Positions 16,540-27,662 of a DNA stretch of 64,000 nt are shown here, in pieces (within the stretch, counting starts at the first letter, position 1; every line of letters begins with the position of its first letter). This DNA comes from Anaerolineaceae bacterium (lineage in GTDB: Bacteria; Chloroflexota; Anaerolineae; Anaerolineales; Anaerolineaceae). The notes under the pieces are model-generated. The model did not search any database. It saw only the letters and a program-made list of their open reading frames with translations, and was not told where the DNA came from. The position numbers and the translations under genes were made by a program. The stretch spans positions 80,147-144,146 of the forward strand of contig PABH01000045.1 of the NCBI GenBank assembly GCA_002702705.1, in the 5' to 3' direction.

Positions 16540-17529
16540 TTAAGATTGAACAATTACCGGGATATGAGTTGAGGCTTGCATCCAAATCAAAGTGTGGTTT
16601 TTTTCAAATCCCAAAAATTCAAAAGCGGAAACAGCTCGGTTTTCTGGAAAGTTTACGGTCATTGGCCTTTTATAACCTGACTTCCTTTGTAAAAAGGGAA
16701 CGCCGGCCCGAATAACCTGATCCTCCCAGATTGGGTCAGCTGATATCCATAAATTGTCAGCAAATAAATTAGTCTTTTCTAAAGTTAGTGTACCCAACCA
16801 TTGATGATCTAAATAACCAGCGTATTGTAAAATCATTCGCTCATTGATTAACTTATCAAGCCAGGCGATAAAACCTGGTTTAAAACGTTCCGTTTTTAAA
16901 CCCAAATTCCAACGCACATTGTCATCATAATTTTTTAAAAGCCATTCTTTTTCCTGTGACCAGGTACTTGCTTTTCTGGAAACCATCCTCACATCGGATT
17001 GATAAGGATACAACGTTTCCGGGTGTGGTTTCAGCGTCCATGTTGTTCGTCTTGTTTTTTCATAAAAGCCCATCTTTTTGTATAACAAAAAAGCAGGCGG
17101 GTTATCATCACGTACTTGTAACCAAGTTGAATTGGCTGATTTTGATTTCGCATATTTTAAGGCTTCTGTCGTTAAATTTAAGGCAATTCCCAGCCTGCGA
17201 TAGTCCGGATGAACTGCAACATTGGCTATTAAATAAACAAAATCCCCATTTTTATGAAATGGTAGCATTGACAAGTTACCAACAATTTTTCCATCAACTT
17301 CATACACAAAACCCTGGATGGCAGCATACCGCCTTTGGATTGAGCCAAGCCCCCAATAGCCGTCTTTTGCGGTTCTGGCTAAATTCCGTAAGTATCGAAT
17401 ATAATCTGTCCCATCTTCATCGATACTACCCTTAAAACACAGTTCGATTAAATCAGCTACCTGTGATAAATCTTTTTCTGCTCTCAATGGGCGAAGAAAG
17501 CCCTCTGTGATTTGTGAAGGTTTTATCAT
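16540..17529 (-). CDS. GNAT-family N-acetyltransferase
   Basis: A 329-residue protein. The N-terminal GNAT domain (about residues 10-170) shows VGNLSMLPF, then VAVHPDYRRLGIALNLTTEAL (motif A, acetyl-CoA pyrophosphate loop RRLGIA) and PAFLLYKKMGFYEKTRR (motif B). The C-terminal half (about 180-320) looks like a degenerate second GNAT repeat, with AVSAFEFLGFEKNHTLIWM near the end. Substrate unknown. The start has only a weak ribosome site. It is monocistronic as far as can be seen, divergent from clpC. Confidence 0.85.
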   Translation of the reverse strand: MIKPSQITEGFLRPLRAEKDLSQVADLIELCFKGSIDEDGTDYIRYLRNLARTAKDGYWGLGSIQRRYAAIQGFVYEVDGKIVGNLSMLPFHKNGDFVYLIANVAVHPDYRRLGIALNLTTEALKYAKSKSANSTWLQVRDDNPPAFLLYKKMGFYEKTRRTTWTLKPHPETLYPYQSDVRMVSRKASTWSQEKEWLLKNYDDNVRWNLGLKTERFKPGFIAWLDKLINERMILQYAGYLDHQWLGTLTLEKTNLFADNLWISADPIWEDQVIRAGVPFLQRKSGYKRPMTVNFPENRAVSAFEFLGFEKNHTLIWMQASTHIPVIVQS

Positions 17530-17686
17530 TGCTTAATTTTACACCGGATCGAATGGGATAGGACATAAAAATAAAGATGGATTTATGATAATTCATAAGT
17601 TTACAACCAAAACCATGTACAATAAGATAAAACATATTTTCATATAATCTTCTAATAAAAATTAGATAATCTCCTTATATATGCTT

Positions 17687-17695
17687 TGATATAAT
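17687..17695 (+). promoter_or_regulatory. Extended -10 promoter for clpC
   Basis: TG-A-TATAAT, a perfect extended -10 (TATAAT at 17690-17695), 58 nt before the ATG at 17754. No good -35 is visible, as is common for extended -10 promoters. A second TATAAT lies at 17643-17648. No CtsR-type tandem heptad repeat was seen. Confidence 0.6.
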
Positions 17696-17753
17696 TCAAC
17701 TTATACTGGAATATTAGTACCTATTAGAAAAAACATGGAAGGAAATTACTCCT

Positions 17754-20195
17754 ATGATGCGATTCGATCGATTTACAGAAAGAGCCCAAGAAGCAGCACA
17801 GCGATCTGCCGAAATTATCCAACGTTATGGGCATAATCAAATAGACACAGAACATATTTTATTAGCTTTAATTGAACAACCCGAAGGGGTTATCACTCAA
17901 ATTTTAGAAATATTAAGTATCGACCCAGGCACCCTGGAAGAACGCTTAGATTACATTTTACGTACCAGTCCTAAGGCCAGTATTTTTGGTGGTGGTGCAG
18001 GACAGGTTTTTATTACCCCGCGCGTAAAAAGAATTATTGATTTAGCGAATGAAGAAACCAGCCGACTTAAAGATGAATATATCTCCACAGAGCATTTATT
18101 TCTTGCAATCTTAAGTGAAAAAAATACACCTGCGGCTCGCCTGTTGGAAGGTGCCGGTATCACCCGCGAACGAGTCATGGAAGCAATAAACCAGATTCGC
18201 GGTGGGCAGCGAGTAACTGACCCCCAAGCTGAAACTCGATATCGAAGCCTGGAAAAATATTCACGCGACTTAACTTTATTAGCTCGTGAAGGCAAACTTG
18301 ATCCGGTCATTGGGCGTGATAATGAGGTTTTACGCGTAATGCAGATTTTATCCCGCCGTACCAAAAACAACCCCGTTTTGATTGGTGAAGCCGGTGTTGG
18401 TAAGACCGCCATTGTGGAAGGTTTAGCCCAGAAAATCGCGGAAAACGATATTCCTGAAATTTTGATGGGAAAAAAGGTTGTCTCCCTTGATTTAAGCGCA
18501 ATGATTGCAGGCAGCCGTTTCCGTGGTGAATTTGAAGAGCGATTAAAAGCTGCGATTGAAGAAGTTCAGCGCTCTCAAGGTGAAGTGATTCTCTTCATAG
18601 ACGAATTACACACGGTGGTAGGAGCAGGTGCAGCACAAGGAGCAATGGATGCCTCCAATATGTTAAAACCCGCCTTAGCTCGCGGTGAACTTCAATGTAT
18701 TGGTGCTACCACGTTGGATGAGTTCCATAAACACATAGAAAAAGATTCCGCATTAGAACGACGTTTTGCACCCATCTATGTTGAAGAGCCAACCGTTGAT
18801 GATACGATATTGATGTTGAATGGCTTACGTGATCGGTATGAAGCGCATCACAAAGTACGATTTGCGGATGATGCTCTAGTAGCCGCTGCCCGCCTCTCAA
18901 ATCAATATGTGACAGAACGCCACTTGCCTGATAAAGCGATCGATTTAATGGATGAGGCTGCAGCAAAATTACGTGTAGCGCTTTATTCTTTACCGCCAAA
19001 CCTAAAACAGAAAAAAACTGAATTAGATCGTTTGGCTGCCGAAGAAGAACGAGCAGGACTCGAACGAGATTATGAACGTGCCGCAAAAATGAAATCAGAC
19101 CGCTTGAAAATTCAAGCCGAGTTTAACGAAATGCGCGATAAATGGGAAATCGAACACCAACTGGATGAAGTTGTTGATATTGATGACATTGCCCAGGTAG
19201 TAGCGCAGTGGACTGGTATCCCCGTTTCACAGATGCTGGAAACCGAAGCCGAACGCCTGTTGCAAATGGAAGAACGGATGCATGAAAGCATTGTCGGCCA
19301 GGATGCAGCAGTTAAGGCCATTGCAGACGCCATTCGGCGCGCACGCTCAGGATTAAAAGATCCTCGCCGGCCTATTGGTTCCTTTGTATTTATTGGACCA
19401 TCCGGTGTTGGTAAAACAGAATTAGCGAAGGCATTGGCATCCTTTATGTTCGGTGATGAGGAAGCTTTGGTGCGAATTGATATGAGTGAGTACCGCGAAC
19501 AACATACGGTTTCGCGTTTGTTTGGTGCCCCTCCCGGATATGTCGGATACGAAGAAGGTGGACAGCTTACCGAAGCGGTACGCCGTCGACCTTATCGAGT
19601 AATTTTATTTGATGAAATTGAAAAAGCACACCCTGAAGTCTGGAATGCTTTACTGCAAATTTTGGATGATGGCCGCCTGACCGACGGGCAAGGTAAGATT
19701 GTCGATTTCCGCAATACAGTATTGATCATGACATCCAACCTGGGTACCGAATACATCAACAAAGGCGGTACACTCGGTTTCTTAGCCAGTGACAACGAAG
19801 AACGTGATAATCATGAAAAAATAGACAAAGCGCTTAAAAGCACTTTCCGCCCCGAATTTATAAACCGTATTGATGAAATCATCATGTTCTCACCACTTTC
19901 TGTTGAACAGATGAAAGACATTGTTGATCTTCAGATGACGGAAGTTCATGAACGTTTGAAAGAACATGGTTTATCTGTAGAAGTAAGTGAAGCAGCCCGA
20001 ACATGGTTGGCAAATGAAGGGTTTGATCCGGCCTTTGGAGCACGCCCACTTCGTAGAGCTTTACAGAAATATGTGGAAAGTCCCTTATCCGTCAGTTTGT
20101 TATCTGGTGAATTTAAAGAAAACGATTTGGTATTGATTGATTACGATGAAGAAAACAATAAAATTGTCTTCAGAAAAAAAGAAGAAGATAAATAA
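17754..20195 (+). CDS. clpC: ATP-dependent Clp protease ATP-binding subunit ClpC
   Basis: An 813-residue AAA+ unfoldase that feeds substrates to ClpP. Order: two Clp_N repeats (1-~145, [20 protein letters not shown]), NBD1 with Walker A GEAGVGKT (~209) and Walker [10 protein letters not shown], a UVR-type middle domain (~420-455, [19 protein letters not shown]), NBD2 with Walker A GPSGVGKT (~547), Walker B VILFDEIE, and a C-terminal D2-small domain. The UVR middle domain and length assign it to ClpC rather than ClpB or ClpA. AAGGA precedes the start. It is a single-gene unit between its own promoter and a strong terminator. No mcsA, mcsB or ctsR neighbours are present. Confidence 0.96.
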   Translation: MMRFDRFTERAQEAAQRSAEIIQRYGHNQIDTEHILLALIEQPEGVITQILEILSIDPGTLEERLDYILRTSPKASIFGGGAGQVFITPRVKRIIDLANEETSRLKDEYISTEHLFLAILSEKNTPAARLLEGAGITRERVMEAINQIRGGQRVTDPQAETRYRSLEKYSRDLTLLAREGKLDPVIGRDNEVLRVMQILSRRTKNNPVLIGEAGVGKTAIVEGLAQKIAENDIPEILMGKKVVSLDLSAMIAGSRFRGEFEERLKAAIEEVQRSQGEVILFIDELHTVVGAGAAQGAMDASNMLKPALARGELQCIGATTLDEFHKHIEKDSALERRFAPIYVEEPTVDDTILMLNGLRDRYEAHHKVRFADDALVAAARLSNQYVTERHLPDKAIDLMDEAAAKLRVALYSLPPNLKQKKTELDRLAAEEERAGLERDYERAAKMKSDRLKIQAEFNEMRDKWEIEHQLDEVVDIDDIAQVVAQWTGIPVSQMLETEAERLLQMEERMHESIVGQDAAVKAIADAIRRARSGLKDPRRPIGSFVFIGPSGVGKTELAKALASFMFGDEEALVRIDMSEYREQHTVSRLFGAPPGYVGYEEGGQLTEAVRRRPYRVILFDEIEKAHPEVWNALLQILDDGRLTDGQGKIVDFRNTVLIMTSNLGTEYINKGGTLGFLASDNEERDNHEKIDKALKSTFRPEFINRIDEIIMFSPLSVEQMKDIVDLQMTEVHERLKEHGLSVEVSEAARTWLANEGFDPAFGARPLRRALQKYVESPLSVSLLSGEFKENDLVLIDYDEENNKIVFRKKEEDK

Positions 20196-20205
20196 ATAAT
20201 TTAGA

Positions 20206-20237
20206 GAGGCTGATCTAAAAAATCAGCCTCTTTTTTT
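20206..20237 (+). terminator. Intrinsic terminator of clpC
   Basis: GAGGCTGAT/ATCAGCCTC 9-bp stem (20206-20230), 7-nt loop, then seven T. Confidence 0.92.
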
Positions 20238-20243
20238 GTGGAT

Positions 20244-20272
20244 TTGACAGGTTAACCCTCACTCGGTATACT
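20244..20272 (+). promoter_or_regulatory. Strong sigma-A promoter for gmd
   Basis: TTGACA (20244-20249), 17 nt, TATACT (20267-20272); starts about 55 nt before the gmd start codon. Confidence 0.8.
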
Positions 20273-20333
20273 TTGATTTCAAAATAAACTTGATAAAACC
20301 CAAAAATTTTGGGGTGTTTTTTGGAGGATAAAC

Positions 20334-21404
20334 TTGAAAAAAGCATTAATCACCGGGATCACCGGGCAAGATGGCTCATATCTGGCGGAATTATTACTCG
20401 CCCAGGGTTATGAAGTACATGGCATTATCCGTCGAGCCAGTACCTTTAACACCCGCCGCATTGATCATATTTATCATGATCCACATAAAGATGTAAATGA
20501 TGTCAAACTTGTGCTTCACTATGGGGATATTTCTCAGTCTGAATCATTAATCGATGTCATTTACAATGTCCGCCCTGATGAAATTTATAATTTGGCTGCT
20601 CAAAGTCATGTGCGTGTCAGTTTTGATATGCCCGAATACACCGGTGATGTCACTGGTTTAGGTACTATTCGGATATTAGAAGCAATTCGCAAAAGTGGTG
20701 TGAAAGCTCGTTTTTATCAAGCCTCTTCAAGTGAGTTGTATGGTTCTGCCGCTCCTCCCCAAGATGAAAATACACCTTTTAAACCTCAAAGTCCTTATGC
20801 AGCAGCAAAACTATATGCATTTTGGGTGACAAAACAATATCGCGACGGTTACGGAATGTTTGCAAGTAACGGTATTTTATTCAATCACGAATCACCACGA
20901 CGGGGTGAAACATTCGTCACACGGAAAATCACCCGGGCTCTTGCAAATATCGTCGCCGGAAACCAAAAGAATCTTTATCTTGGTAATCTGGATGCCAAAC
21001 GGGATTGGGGTTATGCCCCAGATTATGTGGCAGCCATGTGGAAAATGATGCAAATTGACCACCCAGGTGACTTTGTAATCGGTACCGGGGAAGCATATTC
21101 TGTACGAGATTTTCTGGATGAAGCCTTTGGTTATCTAAACCTTGATTGGAAAGAATACGTAAAAATTGACCCACGTTACTTCCGTCCTAATGAAGTGGAT
21201 TATTTATTATCCAATCCCAAAAAATCAATGGAAGCCATTGGGTGGGAACCACGTATTAAATTTAAAGAGTTGGTTCGCATCATGGTAGATGCGGACATGG
21301 AACTGCTTGGACTGGAGTCTCCTGGCGAAGGATCCATTTTGTTAGAAAAACATCACGGCAATTGGCACCGCTGGCATAGTCAAGTTATCAGCATGGATCG
21401 ATAA
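20334..21404 (+). CDS. gmd: GDP-mannose 4,6-dehydratase
   Basis: A 356-residue extended SDR enzyme converting GDP-D-mannose to GDP-4-dehydro-6-deoxy-D-mannose, the precursor of GDP-fucose, GDP-rhamnose and related 6-deoxy sugars. It shows [15 protein letters not shown] (NADP Rossmann glycine motif, 8-22), the active-site region [10 protein letters not shown], and the catalytic [12 protein letters not shown] (YxxxK). [17 protein letters not shown] is diagnostic of Gmd. The start is a TTG six bases after GGAGG. No fcl or rmd partner lies in the window. The Agl23-like glycosyltransferase nearby is a possible consumer pathway, but that link is inference. Confidence 0.95.
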   Translation: MKKALITGITGQDGSYLAELLLAQGYEVHGIIRRASTFNTRRIDHIYHDPHKDVNDVKLVLHYGDISQSESLIDVIYNVRPDEIYNLAAQSHVRVSFDMPEYTGDVTGLGTIRILEAIRKSGVKARFYQASSSELYGSAAPPQDENTPFKPQSPYAAAKLYAFWVTKQYRDGYGMFASNGILFNHESPRRGETFVTRKITRALANIVAGNQKNLYLGNLDAKRDWGYAPDYVAAMWKMMQIDHPGDFVIGTGEAYSVRDFLDEAFGYLNLDWKEYVKIDPRYFRPNEVDYLLSNPKKSMEAIGWEPRIKFKELVRIMVDADMELLGLESPGEGSILLEKHHGNWHRWHSQVISMDR

Positions 21405-21415
21405 AAAGGTTTATA

Positions 21416-21895
21416 TTGATTAGATATTCCATTTTATTGGTTTGTACGGCAAATCAAATCAGGTCTCCCATCGCTGAAGTTTTTCTTAAAGATTATCTTC
21501 AGCGAATGGCACCTGAAATAAAATGGACGATTCAATCCGCTGGTGTTCGTGCACAAACTGGAATTTCCGCATCGAATACCGTGATAGATCTCCTTAAAAA
21601 AAGGAAATTTGATATCTCAAATCACAAAAGCCAACCAATCAATAGGCAATTGATTGAAAATTTCGAATTAATCCTCACAATGGAAGCGTTTCACAAAGAA
21701 GCATTACAAACGGAATTTCCTGATATCAAAACCCGGTTATATATGCTTTCTGAAATGTCAAACTTACGTATTAATGTTCAAGATCCTGTTGGAAAAAAAC
21801 TGGAAGAATATTTACGGTGCGTTAATGAAATCGATCAATGGGTATTAAACGGCATTCCTCGCATTTTGGAAATACTTAATTATCCAAATTTATAA
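21416..21895 (+). CDS. Low-molecular-weight protein-tyrosine phosphatase family protein
   Basis: A 159-residue LMW-PTP fold. The P-loop is VCTANQIRSPIAE (Cys11, C-x5-R-S), a variant of the usual CxGNxCRSP. The general-acid region is QDPVGKKLEEY (canonical DP motif) near residue 122. The second half of the CxxxxxC pair is Ile here. The start is a TTG eleven bases after the gmd stop, so it is co-transcribed with gmd. LMW-PTPs next to polysaccharide or sugar genes often regulate capsule tyrosine kinases. An arsenate reductase role is less likely because the extra cysteines are missing. Confidence 0.85.
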   Translation: MIRYSILLVCTANQIRSPIAEVFLKDYLQRMAPEIKWTIQSAGVRAQTGISASNTVIDLLKKRKFDISNHKSQPINRQLIENFELILTMEAFHKEALQTEFPDIKTRLYMLSEMSNLRINVQDPVGKKLEEYLRCVNEIDQWVLNGIPRILEILNYPNL

Positions 21896-22033
21896 TCCTT
21901 GAGATAAGTTAAAACCATCGTAAATATACACAATTGACTTAACATCAATTTTTCCTCGCGTAATGGCATAAGGCGAAAAGATCTTTTCTCCTCCCTCTTC
22001 CATAAAGAAATTGATCTATATTTTAGGATAACT

Positions 22034-22336
22034 ATGGGCAAAGATTTAAATGAAATAACCCAATTAATGCATCGTTTTGTTTCCGCCAAAGGATGGTACA
22101 AACCGGATAGTATTCATCCCCAAACGCCAAAAAACATAGCAATTTCTTTAGTGTTAGAAGCATCCGAAGTATTGGAACATTTTCAATGGGAAAAACCTAC
22201 CCTAGATAAAGACTCGCTTGGGAGTGAGTTAGCTGATGTAGCTTTATATCTAGTACAGCTAGCCCAACTTTGTGACATTGACTTGGAAGAGGTAATATTA
22301 AAAAAATTGGATCAAAATTACACAAGAGAATGGTAA
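22034..22336 (+). CDS. MazG-like nucleotide pyrophosphohydrolase
   Basis: A 100-residue all-alpha NTP pyrophosphatase of the MazG-like/RS21-C6 (dCTPase) type. The metal-binding pattern is SLVLEASEVLEHFQW (ExxE-type) and ELADVALYL (ExxD), after an N-terminal helix with FVSAKGWYKPDS. It probably clears non-canonical or excess dNTPs. The 138-nt upstream gap shows no clear promoter or Shine-Dalgarno sequence. It precedes proS with a 128-nt gap. A separate full-length MazG is encoded at 45,236-46,708. Confidence 0.85.
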   Translation: MGKDLNEITQLMHRFVSAKGWYKPDSIHPQTPKNIAISLVLEASEVLEHFQWEKPTLDKDSLGSELADVALYLVQLAQLCDIDLEEVILKKLDQNYTREW

Positions 22337-22383
22337 AATTGGTTCATTCTTCAAAATTAATGAACGAAAGACGCTCAATAATT

Positions 22384-22403
22384 ATCCGGCTGGAAAGCCG
22401 GAT
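22384..22403 (+). other. Small hairpin upstream of proS
   Basis: ATCCGGC-TGGAAA-GCCGGAT, a 7-bp stem in the 128-nt leader of proS. It has no T-run and no recognisable T-box sequence; it may be a weak terminator of the MazG-like gene or a leader structure. Confidence 0.35.
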
Positions 22404-22440
22404 TTCATTAAGTTTTTGCAAGAAACAAGCAATTAATTAG

Positions 22441-23904
<1,464 letters not shown>

Positions 23905-23913
23905 TCAATATCA

Positions 23914-23946
23914 TTCAGGGAGAGAATCCTTTTTTCTCTCCCTGAA
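23914..23946 (+). terminator. Hairpin after proS
   Basis: A 12-bp perfect stem TTCAGGGAGAGA/TCTCTCCCTGAA (23914-23946). It is followed by ATAAAG rather than T residues, and its end lies 10 nt before the next ATG, so it may attenuate rather than fully stop transcription. Confidence 0.55.
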
Positions 23947-23955
23947 ATAAAGCTT

Positions 23956-24753
23956 ATGCCAGCCATTCAACTAGAACGTTTACTTTTACAAATTAAACAA
24001 TTTTTGGATCCAACGCTGTCACCCAAGCAGTTTTCAGCCAATTTAATTGAGCTGCTTGAAGTACATGCCAATTTGTCCTACCGTCCAGGCACGGAAATCC
24101 AGATTAAAAATATCATTCAGAGTTACAAACCTGGACCTTTGGTAATGTACCACCTTCAAAATAAATTAACAAGCATCTCGCAAAGTAATCCTCACCAAGC
24201 TTTGTTATTTGCTGATCAAATCTGGCAGCATGATTTTTTAGAAACAAAACAATTAGCAGCTGTTATGATTGGTGCTTTACCATTAGAAAATTTTTCCGAA
24301 ATCAGCCAACGTTTGGAAACTTGGTTTCACAGCACATCAGATAAACAAGTCCGATATTATTTACTCCAACTTGGAACGACAAATATAAGAAAAAATCATC
24401 AGAAGGATTGGTTAAAGATCATTCAAGATTGGGTAGAATCAGGTGATTTACAAAAAATCCACCTCGGGATTAATGCAATCGAAATCCTTGCTGAAGATAA
24501 ATCCTTTGAGAATTATCCTGTTATTTATTCAGTCACGGACCACATTGTGGAACTGAAAAAAGATAATTTTACAAACATCCTAATAAAAATTTACCAGGCA
24601 ACCATCAGTCGGGCGCCCAATGAAACGGCCTATTTTTTACAACATAGTTTATTAAGTGCTCCAACCGAACAAAAAATCAAGTTCATCCGGCGTTGCATTA
24701 ATTTTTTTCCACCTGAACAACAAAAGAAATTACGAAATGCCATCAAATCTTAA
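23956..24753 (+). CDS. Helical-repeat (HEAT/AlkD-like) protein, unknown function
   Basis: A 265-residue, almost entirely alpha-helical protein. The pattern of paired amphipathic helices, for example ALLFADQIWQHDFLETKQLA followed by QVRYYLLQLGTTNIRKN, resembles the HEAT-like repeats of the AlkD/DNA-alkylation-repair superfamily. I cannot see the AlkD catalytic Asp/Trp/Arg set, so an enzymatic role is not claimed. No clear ribosome site precedes the ATG, which sits right after the proS hairpin. Base composition matches its neighbours. Confidence 0.6.
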   Translation: MPAIQLERLLLQIKQFLDPTLSPKQFSANLIELLEVHANLSYRPGTEIQIKNIIQSYKPGPLVMYHLQNKLTSISQSNPHQALLFADQIWQHDFLETKQLAAVMIGALPLENFSEISQRLETWFHSTSDKQVRYYLLQLGTTNIRKNHQKDWLKIIQDWVESGDLQKIHLGINAIEILAEDKSFENYPVIYSVTDHIVELKKDNFTNILIKIYQATISRAPNETAYFLQHSLLSAPTEQKIKFIRRCINFFPPEQQKKLRNAIKS

Positions 24754-24834
24754 ATAAGTAAGGAAAGAGTGATGTTCAACCCTATACGGAACTCCTATCT
24801 AGATTGTCAAAACCTACCGGGGAAACCTTTCATC

Positions 24835-24843
24835 TGTTATAAT
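24835..24843 (+). promoter_or_regulatory. Extended -10 promoter for rpsO
   Basis: TG-T-TATAAT with TATAAT at 24838-24843, giving a leader of about 75 nt before the rpsO ATG. The leader can pair GGTC (24857 region) with GACC (24890 region) and might include an S15 autoregulatory site; that is speculative. Confidence 0.55.
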
Positions 24844-24926
24844 ATTACTAATTGACTGGTCCGTATTTTGGCAATGGGCTAAAGTACTGGAGACCTGCAA
24901 AAACATTTTTTAGGAGTGCATACGTC

Positions 24927-25199
24927 ATGTCTTTAACAATAGAAGAAAAAAATGCGATTATTAAGGAATACGCTCGTTTTGAAGGCGACACCGGATCACC
25001 AGAAGTTCAGATTGCAATTTTAACGAAACGCATTCTGCAGCTGACAGATCATCTGCGTTTACATAAACACGATGAATCATCACGCCGGGGCTTATTAAAA
25101 CTGGTTGGCCAACGCCGCAGATTATTAGCCTACTTGCGGAAGAAAGACTACGGTCGTTTCGCTCAGCTTGCTGAACGCCTCAGTCTGCGCATCCGCTAA
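24927..25199 (+). CDS. rpsO: 30S ribosomal protein S15
   Basis: A 90-residue S15 with the normal four-helix layout. It starts at [20 protein letters not shown] and contains [29 protein letters not shown] and [16 protein letters not shown]. The ATG at 24927 follows TAGGAG; an upstream in-frame TTG would add 25 non-homologous residues and is rejected. It is paired with pnp downstream, the common rpsO-pnp order, but separated by its own terminator. Confidence 0.97.
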   Translation: MSLTIEEKNAIIKEYARFEGDTGSPEVQIAILTKRILQLTDHLRLHKHDESSRRGLLKLVGQRRRLLAYLRKKDYGRFAQLAERLSLRIR

Positions 25200-25209
25200 A
25201 TACTCGCAG

Positions 25210-25249
25210 AAAAACGAGTGGATAGATAACAAACTATCTGCTCGTTTTT
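25210..25249 (+). terminator. Intrinsic terminator between rpsO and pnp
   Basis: AAAACGAG/CTCGTTTT and GATAG/CTATC stems separated by a TG/TG internal loop, closing with a T-run (25245-25249). Confidence 0.8.
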
Positions 25250-25358
25250 ATACACTTTTAGCCACCCGCCGGTTGGGTATTGAAACGTGTTCAGAAAATA
25301 TTTCTGGATAGTTTTCAGTTCCTAACCTAGTGGGAAATTTAGAAAAGGGATTTTTTTA

Positions 25359-27608
25359 ATGAAACCTGAAGTAAAGTCATATAGTGTTCCCTTTGGGGAA
25401 CGCGAAATCAAGTTTGAAACCGGTAAGCTCGCTTTGCAAGCCGGTGGAGCAGTCACCGTTCATTATGGTGATTCAATTATTTTTGCCGCCGCAACAATGG
25501 ATAAAGATGTCCGAGAAGGATTGGACTTTTTTCCATTAACTGTGGATTATGAAGAAAGAATGTATGCTGGTGGTCGGATTCCTGGTTCATTTTTCCGCCG
25601 TGAAGGCCGCCCTAGTGGTGATTCAATCCTTCTTGCCCGTTTAACTGACCGCCCGCTTCGTCCTTTATTTGCTAAAGGAATGCGAAATGCCGTTCAGGTG
25701 ATTATGGTATCTTTGTCTGCTGATGGTGAAAACCCATTGGACATTTTAGCCGTAAATGCTGCCTCTGCAGCTCTTGTCATCTCTGATATTCCATGGAACG
25801 GCCCTATTGGTGCGGTCCGTATCGGCCGTGTTGATGGCGAATTTGTGGTTAATCCCACCTTCCAACAGTTAGAAGACTCGGACCTAGATCTCCGTATCGC
25901 AGGTACAAAAGACGCGATATTAATGGTAGAGTGTGGTGCTGATGAAATTCCGGATTCCGTTATGGTTTCCGCTTTAGATTTTGCCCATAAAGCTATCCAG
26001 CCCGTCATCGCCCTGCAAGAAAAAATGGCAGCCGAAATCGGCAAGGAAAAAGTCGAAGTAAAATTATATCTTTCTGATCCTGAATTAACTGAAAAAGTTG
26101 AAGCAGCTGTTGCAGATCGAATCACGGAAGCGTTAGACCAACCGCACACCAAAGCAGAATTAAATGCTGCAATTGATGCGATAAAAGAAAGTGCCGTAGA
26201 AGAATTTGCTGGTGAAGACGAAGAACTCGTTAAAGATGTTAAAGAAGCATTTGAATCCAGCTATAAACATGTTGTCCGGAAACGCATTATTGAACAATCA
26301 ATCCGCCCGGATGGCCGTAGCCTTTCGGAAGTGCGCCCGATTTGGTGTGAAGTGGGTTACAGCCCTCGCGCACACGGTTCAGGCATCTTCACCCGTGGAG
26401 AAACTCAGGCAATCACCTTAGCAACCCTGGGAACGCCTAAAGAGGCCCAGGAAATTGATACCTTATCCCCGGTTGACAGCAAACGATATATGCACCATTA
26501 CAACTTCCCACCATATTCTACTGGCGAGGTTCGCCCCTTACGTGGTCAATCCCGACGTGAAATTGGACATGGTGCCTTAGCAGAACGAGCATTAATTCCC
26601 GTACTGCCAGATGAAAAAGATTTTCCTTATACCATGCGTTTGGTTTCTGAGATCTTATCCTCCAATGGGTCCAGTTCCATGGCGTCCGTGTGTGGTTCAA
26701 CTTTAGCCTTAATGGATACTGGTGTACCGATTAAAGCCCCTGTAGCCGGTGTGGCAATGGGTTTAATCATGGATCAAGACCAAAAATACGCTATTCTAAC
26801 CGATATTCAGGGTTTGGAAGACCATTTAGGGGACATGGACTTTAAAGTTGCCGGAACGAAAAAAGGAATCACAGCCTTGCAGATGGACATAAAAATTTCA
26901 GGTATCACCCAAGAAATTATGTCCAAAGCAATGCAGCAGGCTTATGATGCTCGAGTTCACATTCTGGAAAAAATGATGGAAGTCATTTCTGTTCCCAATC
27001 CAACTCTCAAGCCACATACCCCCCGTATTTCGGTCATTAAGATCCCGGTTGACAAAATCGGTGCGATTATCGGACCAGGTGGTAAAAATATCCGTGCTTT
27101 ACAGGAAGAAACCAACACCAAGATTGATATTGCTGAAGACGGTACCATTTATATCGCAGCAGTAGGCGGTGATGCTGAAAATGCAGCTCGCGAACGAATT
27201 GAAGCATTAATTGAAGTCCCGCAAATTGGACGCATTTACACCGGCAAAGTTGTCCGCACAACGGATTTTGGTGCTTTTGTGGAAATTATTCCAGGTACAG
27301 ATGGTTTGGTTCACATTTCGCAATTAGATTCCGAACGTGTAAACGCAGTAACTGATATTGTAACTGTTGGGGACGAAATCACCGTTATGATTACGGATAT
27401 TGATGAAAACGGTAAAGTTAGACTTTCTCGCCAGGCTGTATTGGAAGGCTGGAGTTTGGAAGAAGCGAAAGAACATGATAAAGGCGGAAGCCGCAAACCC
27501 CCAGGGCGCAGTGGTGGATCACGCTACGGCGGACGTAGTGGTGGAGATCGCGGTGGGGACCGTGGTGGAGACCGACGCGGCGGTGGCGGCGATCGTAATC
27601 GCCGATAA
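25359..27608 (+). CDS. pnp: Polyribonucleotide nucleotidyltransferase (PNPase)
   Basis: A 749-residue 3'-5' phosphorolytic exoribonuclease. Two RNase PH domains (about 10-225 and 315-540) flank a helical linker. The active second PH core has RPLRGQSRREIGHGALAERA and DTGVPIKAPVAGVAMGL. A KH domain (~560-615, IIGPGGKNIRALQEET) and an S1 domain (~625-695, GKVVRTTDFGAFVEI) follow. The last ~35 residues are an Arg/Gly/Asp/Ser repeat tail with GGDRGGDRGGDR, which may add RNA binding. AAAAGGG lies about eight bases before the ATG. It forms a separate transcript from rpsO. Confidence 0.97.
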   Translation: MKPEVKSYSVPFGEREIKFETGKLALQAGGAVTVHYGDSIIFAAATMDKDVREGLDFFPLTVDYEERMYAGGRIPGSFFRREGRPSGDSILLARLTDRPLRPLFAKGMRNAVQVIMVSLSADGENPLDILAVNAASAALVISDIPWNGPIGAVRIGRVDGEFVVNPTFQQLEDSDLDLRIAGTKDAILMVECGADEIPDSVMVSALDFAHKAIQPVIALQEKMAAEIGKEKVEVKLYLSDPELTEKVEAAVADRITEALDQPHTKAELNAAIDAIKESAVEEFAGEDEELVKDVKEAFESSYKHVVRKRIIEQSIRPDGRSLSEVRPIWCEVGYSPRAHGSGIFTRGETQAITLATLGTPKEAQEIDTLSPVDSKRYMHHYNFPPYSTGEVRPLRGQSRREIGHGALAERALIPVLPDEKDFPYTMRLVSEILSSNGSSSMASVCGSTLALMDTGVPIKAPVAGVAMGLIMDQDQKYAILTDIQGLEDHLGDMDFKVAGTKKGITALQMDIKISGITQEIMSKAMQQAYDARVHILEKMMEVISVPNPTLKPHTPRISVIKIPVDKIGAIIGPGGKNIRALQEETNTKIDIAEDGTIYIAAVGGDAENAARERIEALIEVPQIGRIYTGKVVRTTDFGAFVEIIPGTDGLVHISQLDSERVNAVTDIVTVGDEITVMITDIDENGKVRLSRQAVLEGWSLEEAKEHDKGGSRKPPGRSGGSRYGGRSGGDRGGDRGGDRRGGGGDRNRR

Positions 27609-27620
27609 TCATTAAATTAA

Positions 27621-27653
27621 AAGAGTGTGCTTTTTCAGGCACACTCTTTTTTC
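27621..27653. terminator. Terminator between convergent pnp and murE
   Basis: AAAGAGTGTGC/GCACACTCTTT 11-bp stem (27621-27650) with an 8-nt loop and a T-run on the plus side; an A-rich left flank lets it serve murE weakly as well. Confidence 0.9.
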
Positions 27654-27662
27654 ATCGGTAAA

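Noticed and set aside
17641..17648. Second TATAAT upstream of clpC as the main promoter
   Set aside because: It lacks both a -35 and a TG extension, while the downstream TGATATAAT is a perfect extended -10; the upstream copy may be a secondary site only.
24852..24926. N-terminal extension of rpsO from an upstream TTG
   Set aside because: S15 is normally 89-90 residues and the ATG at 24927 has a TAGGAG site; the extension contains the probable 5' UTR.
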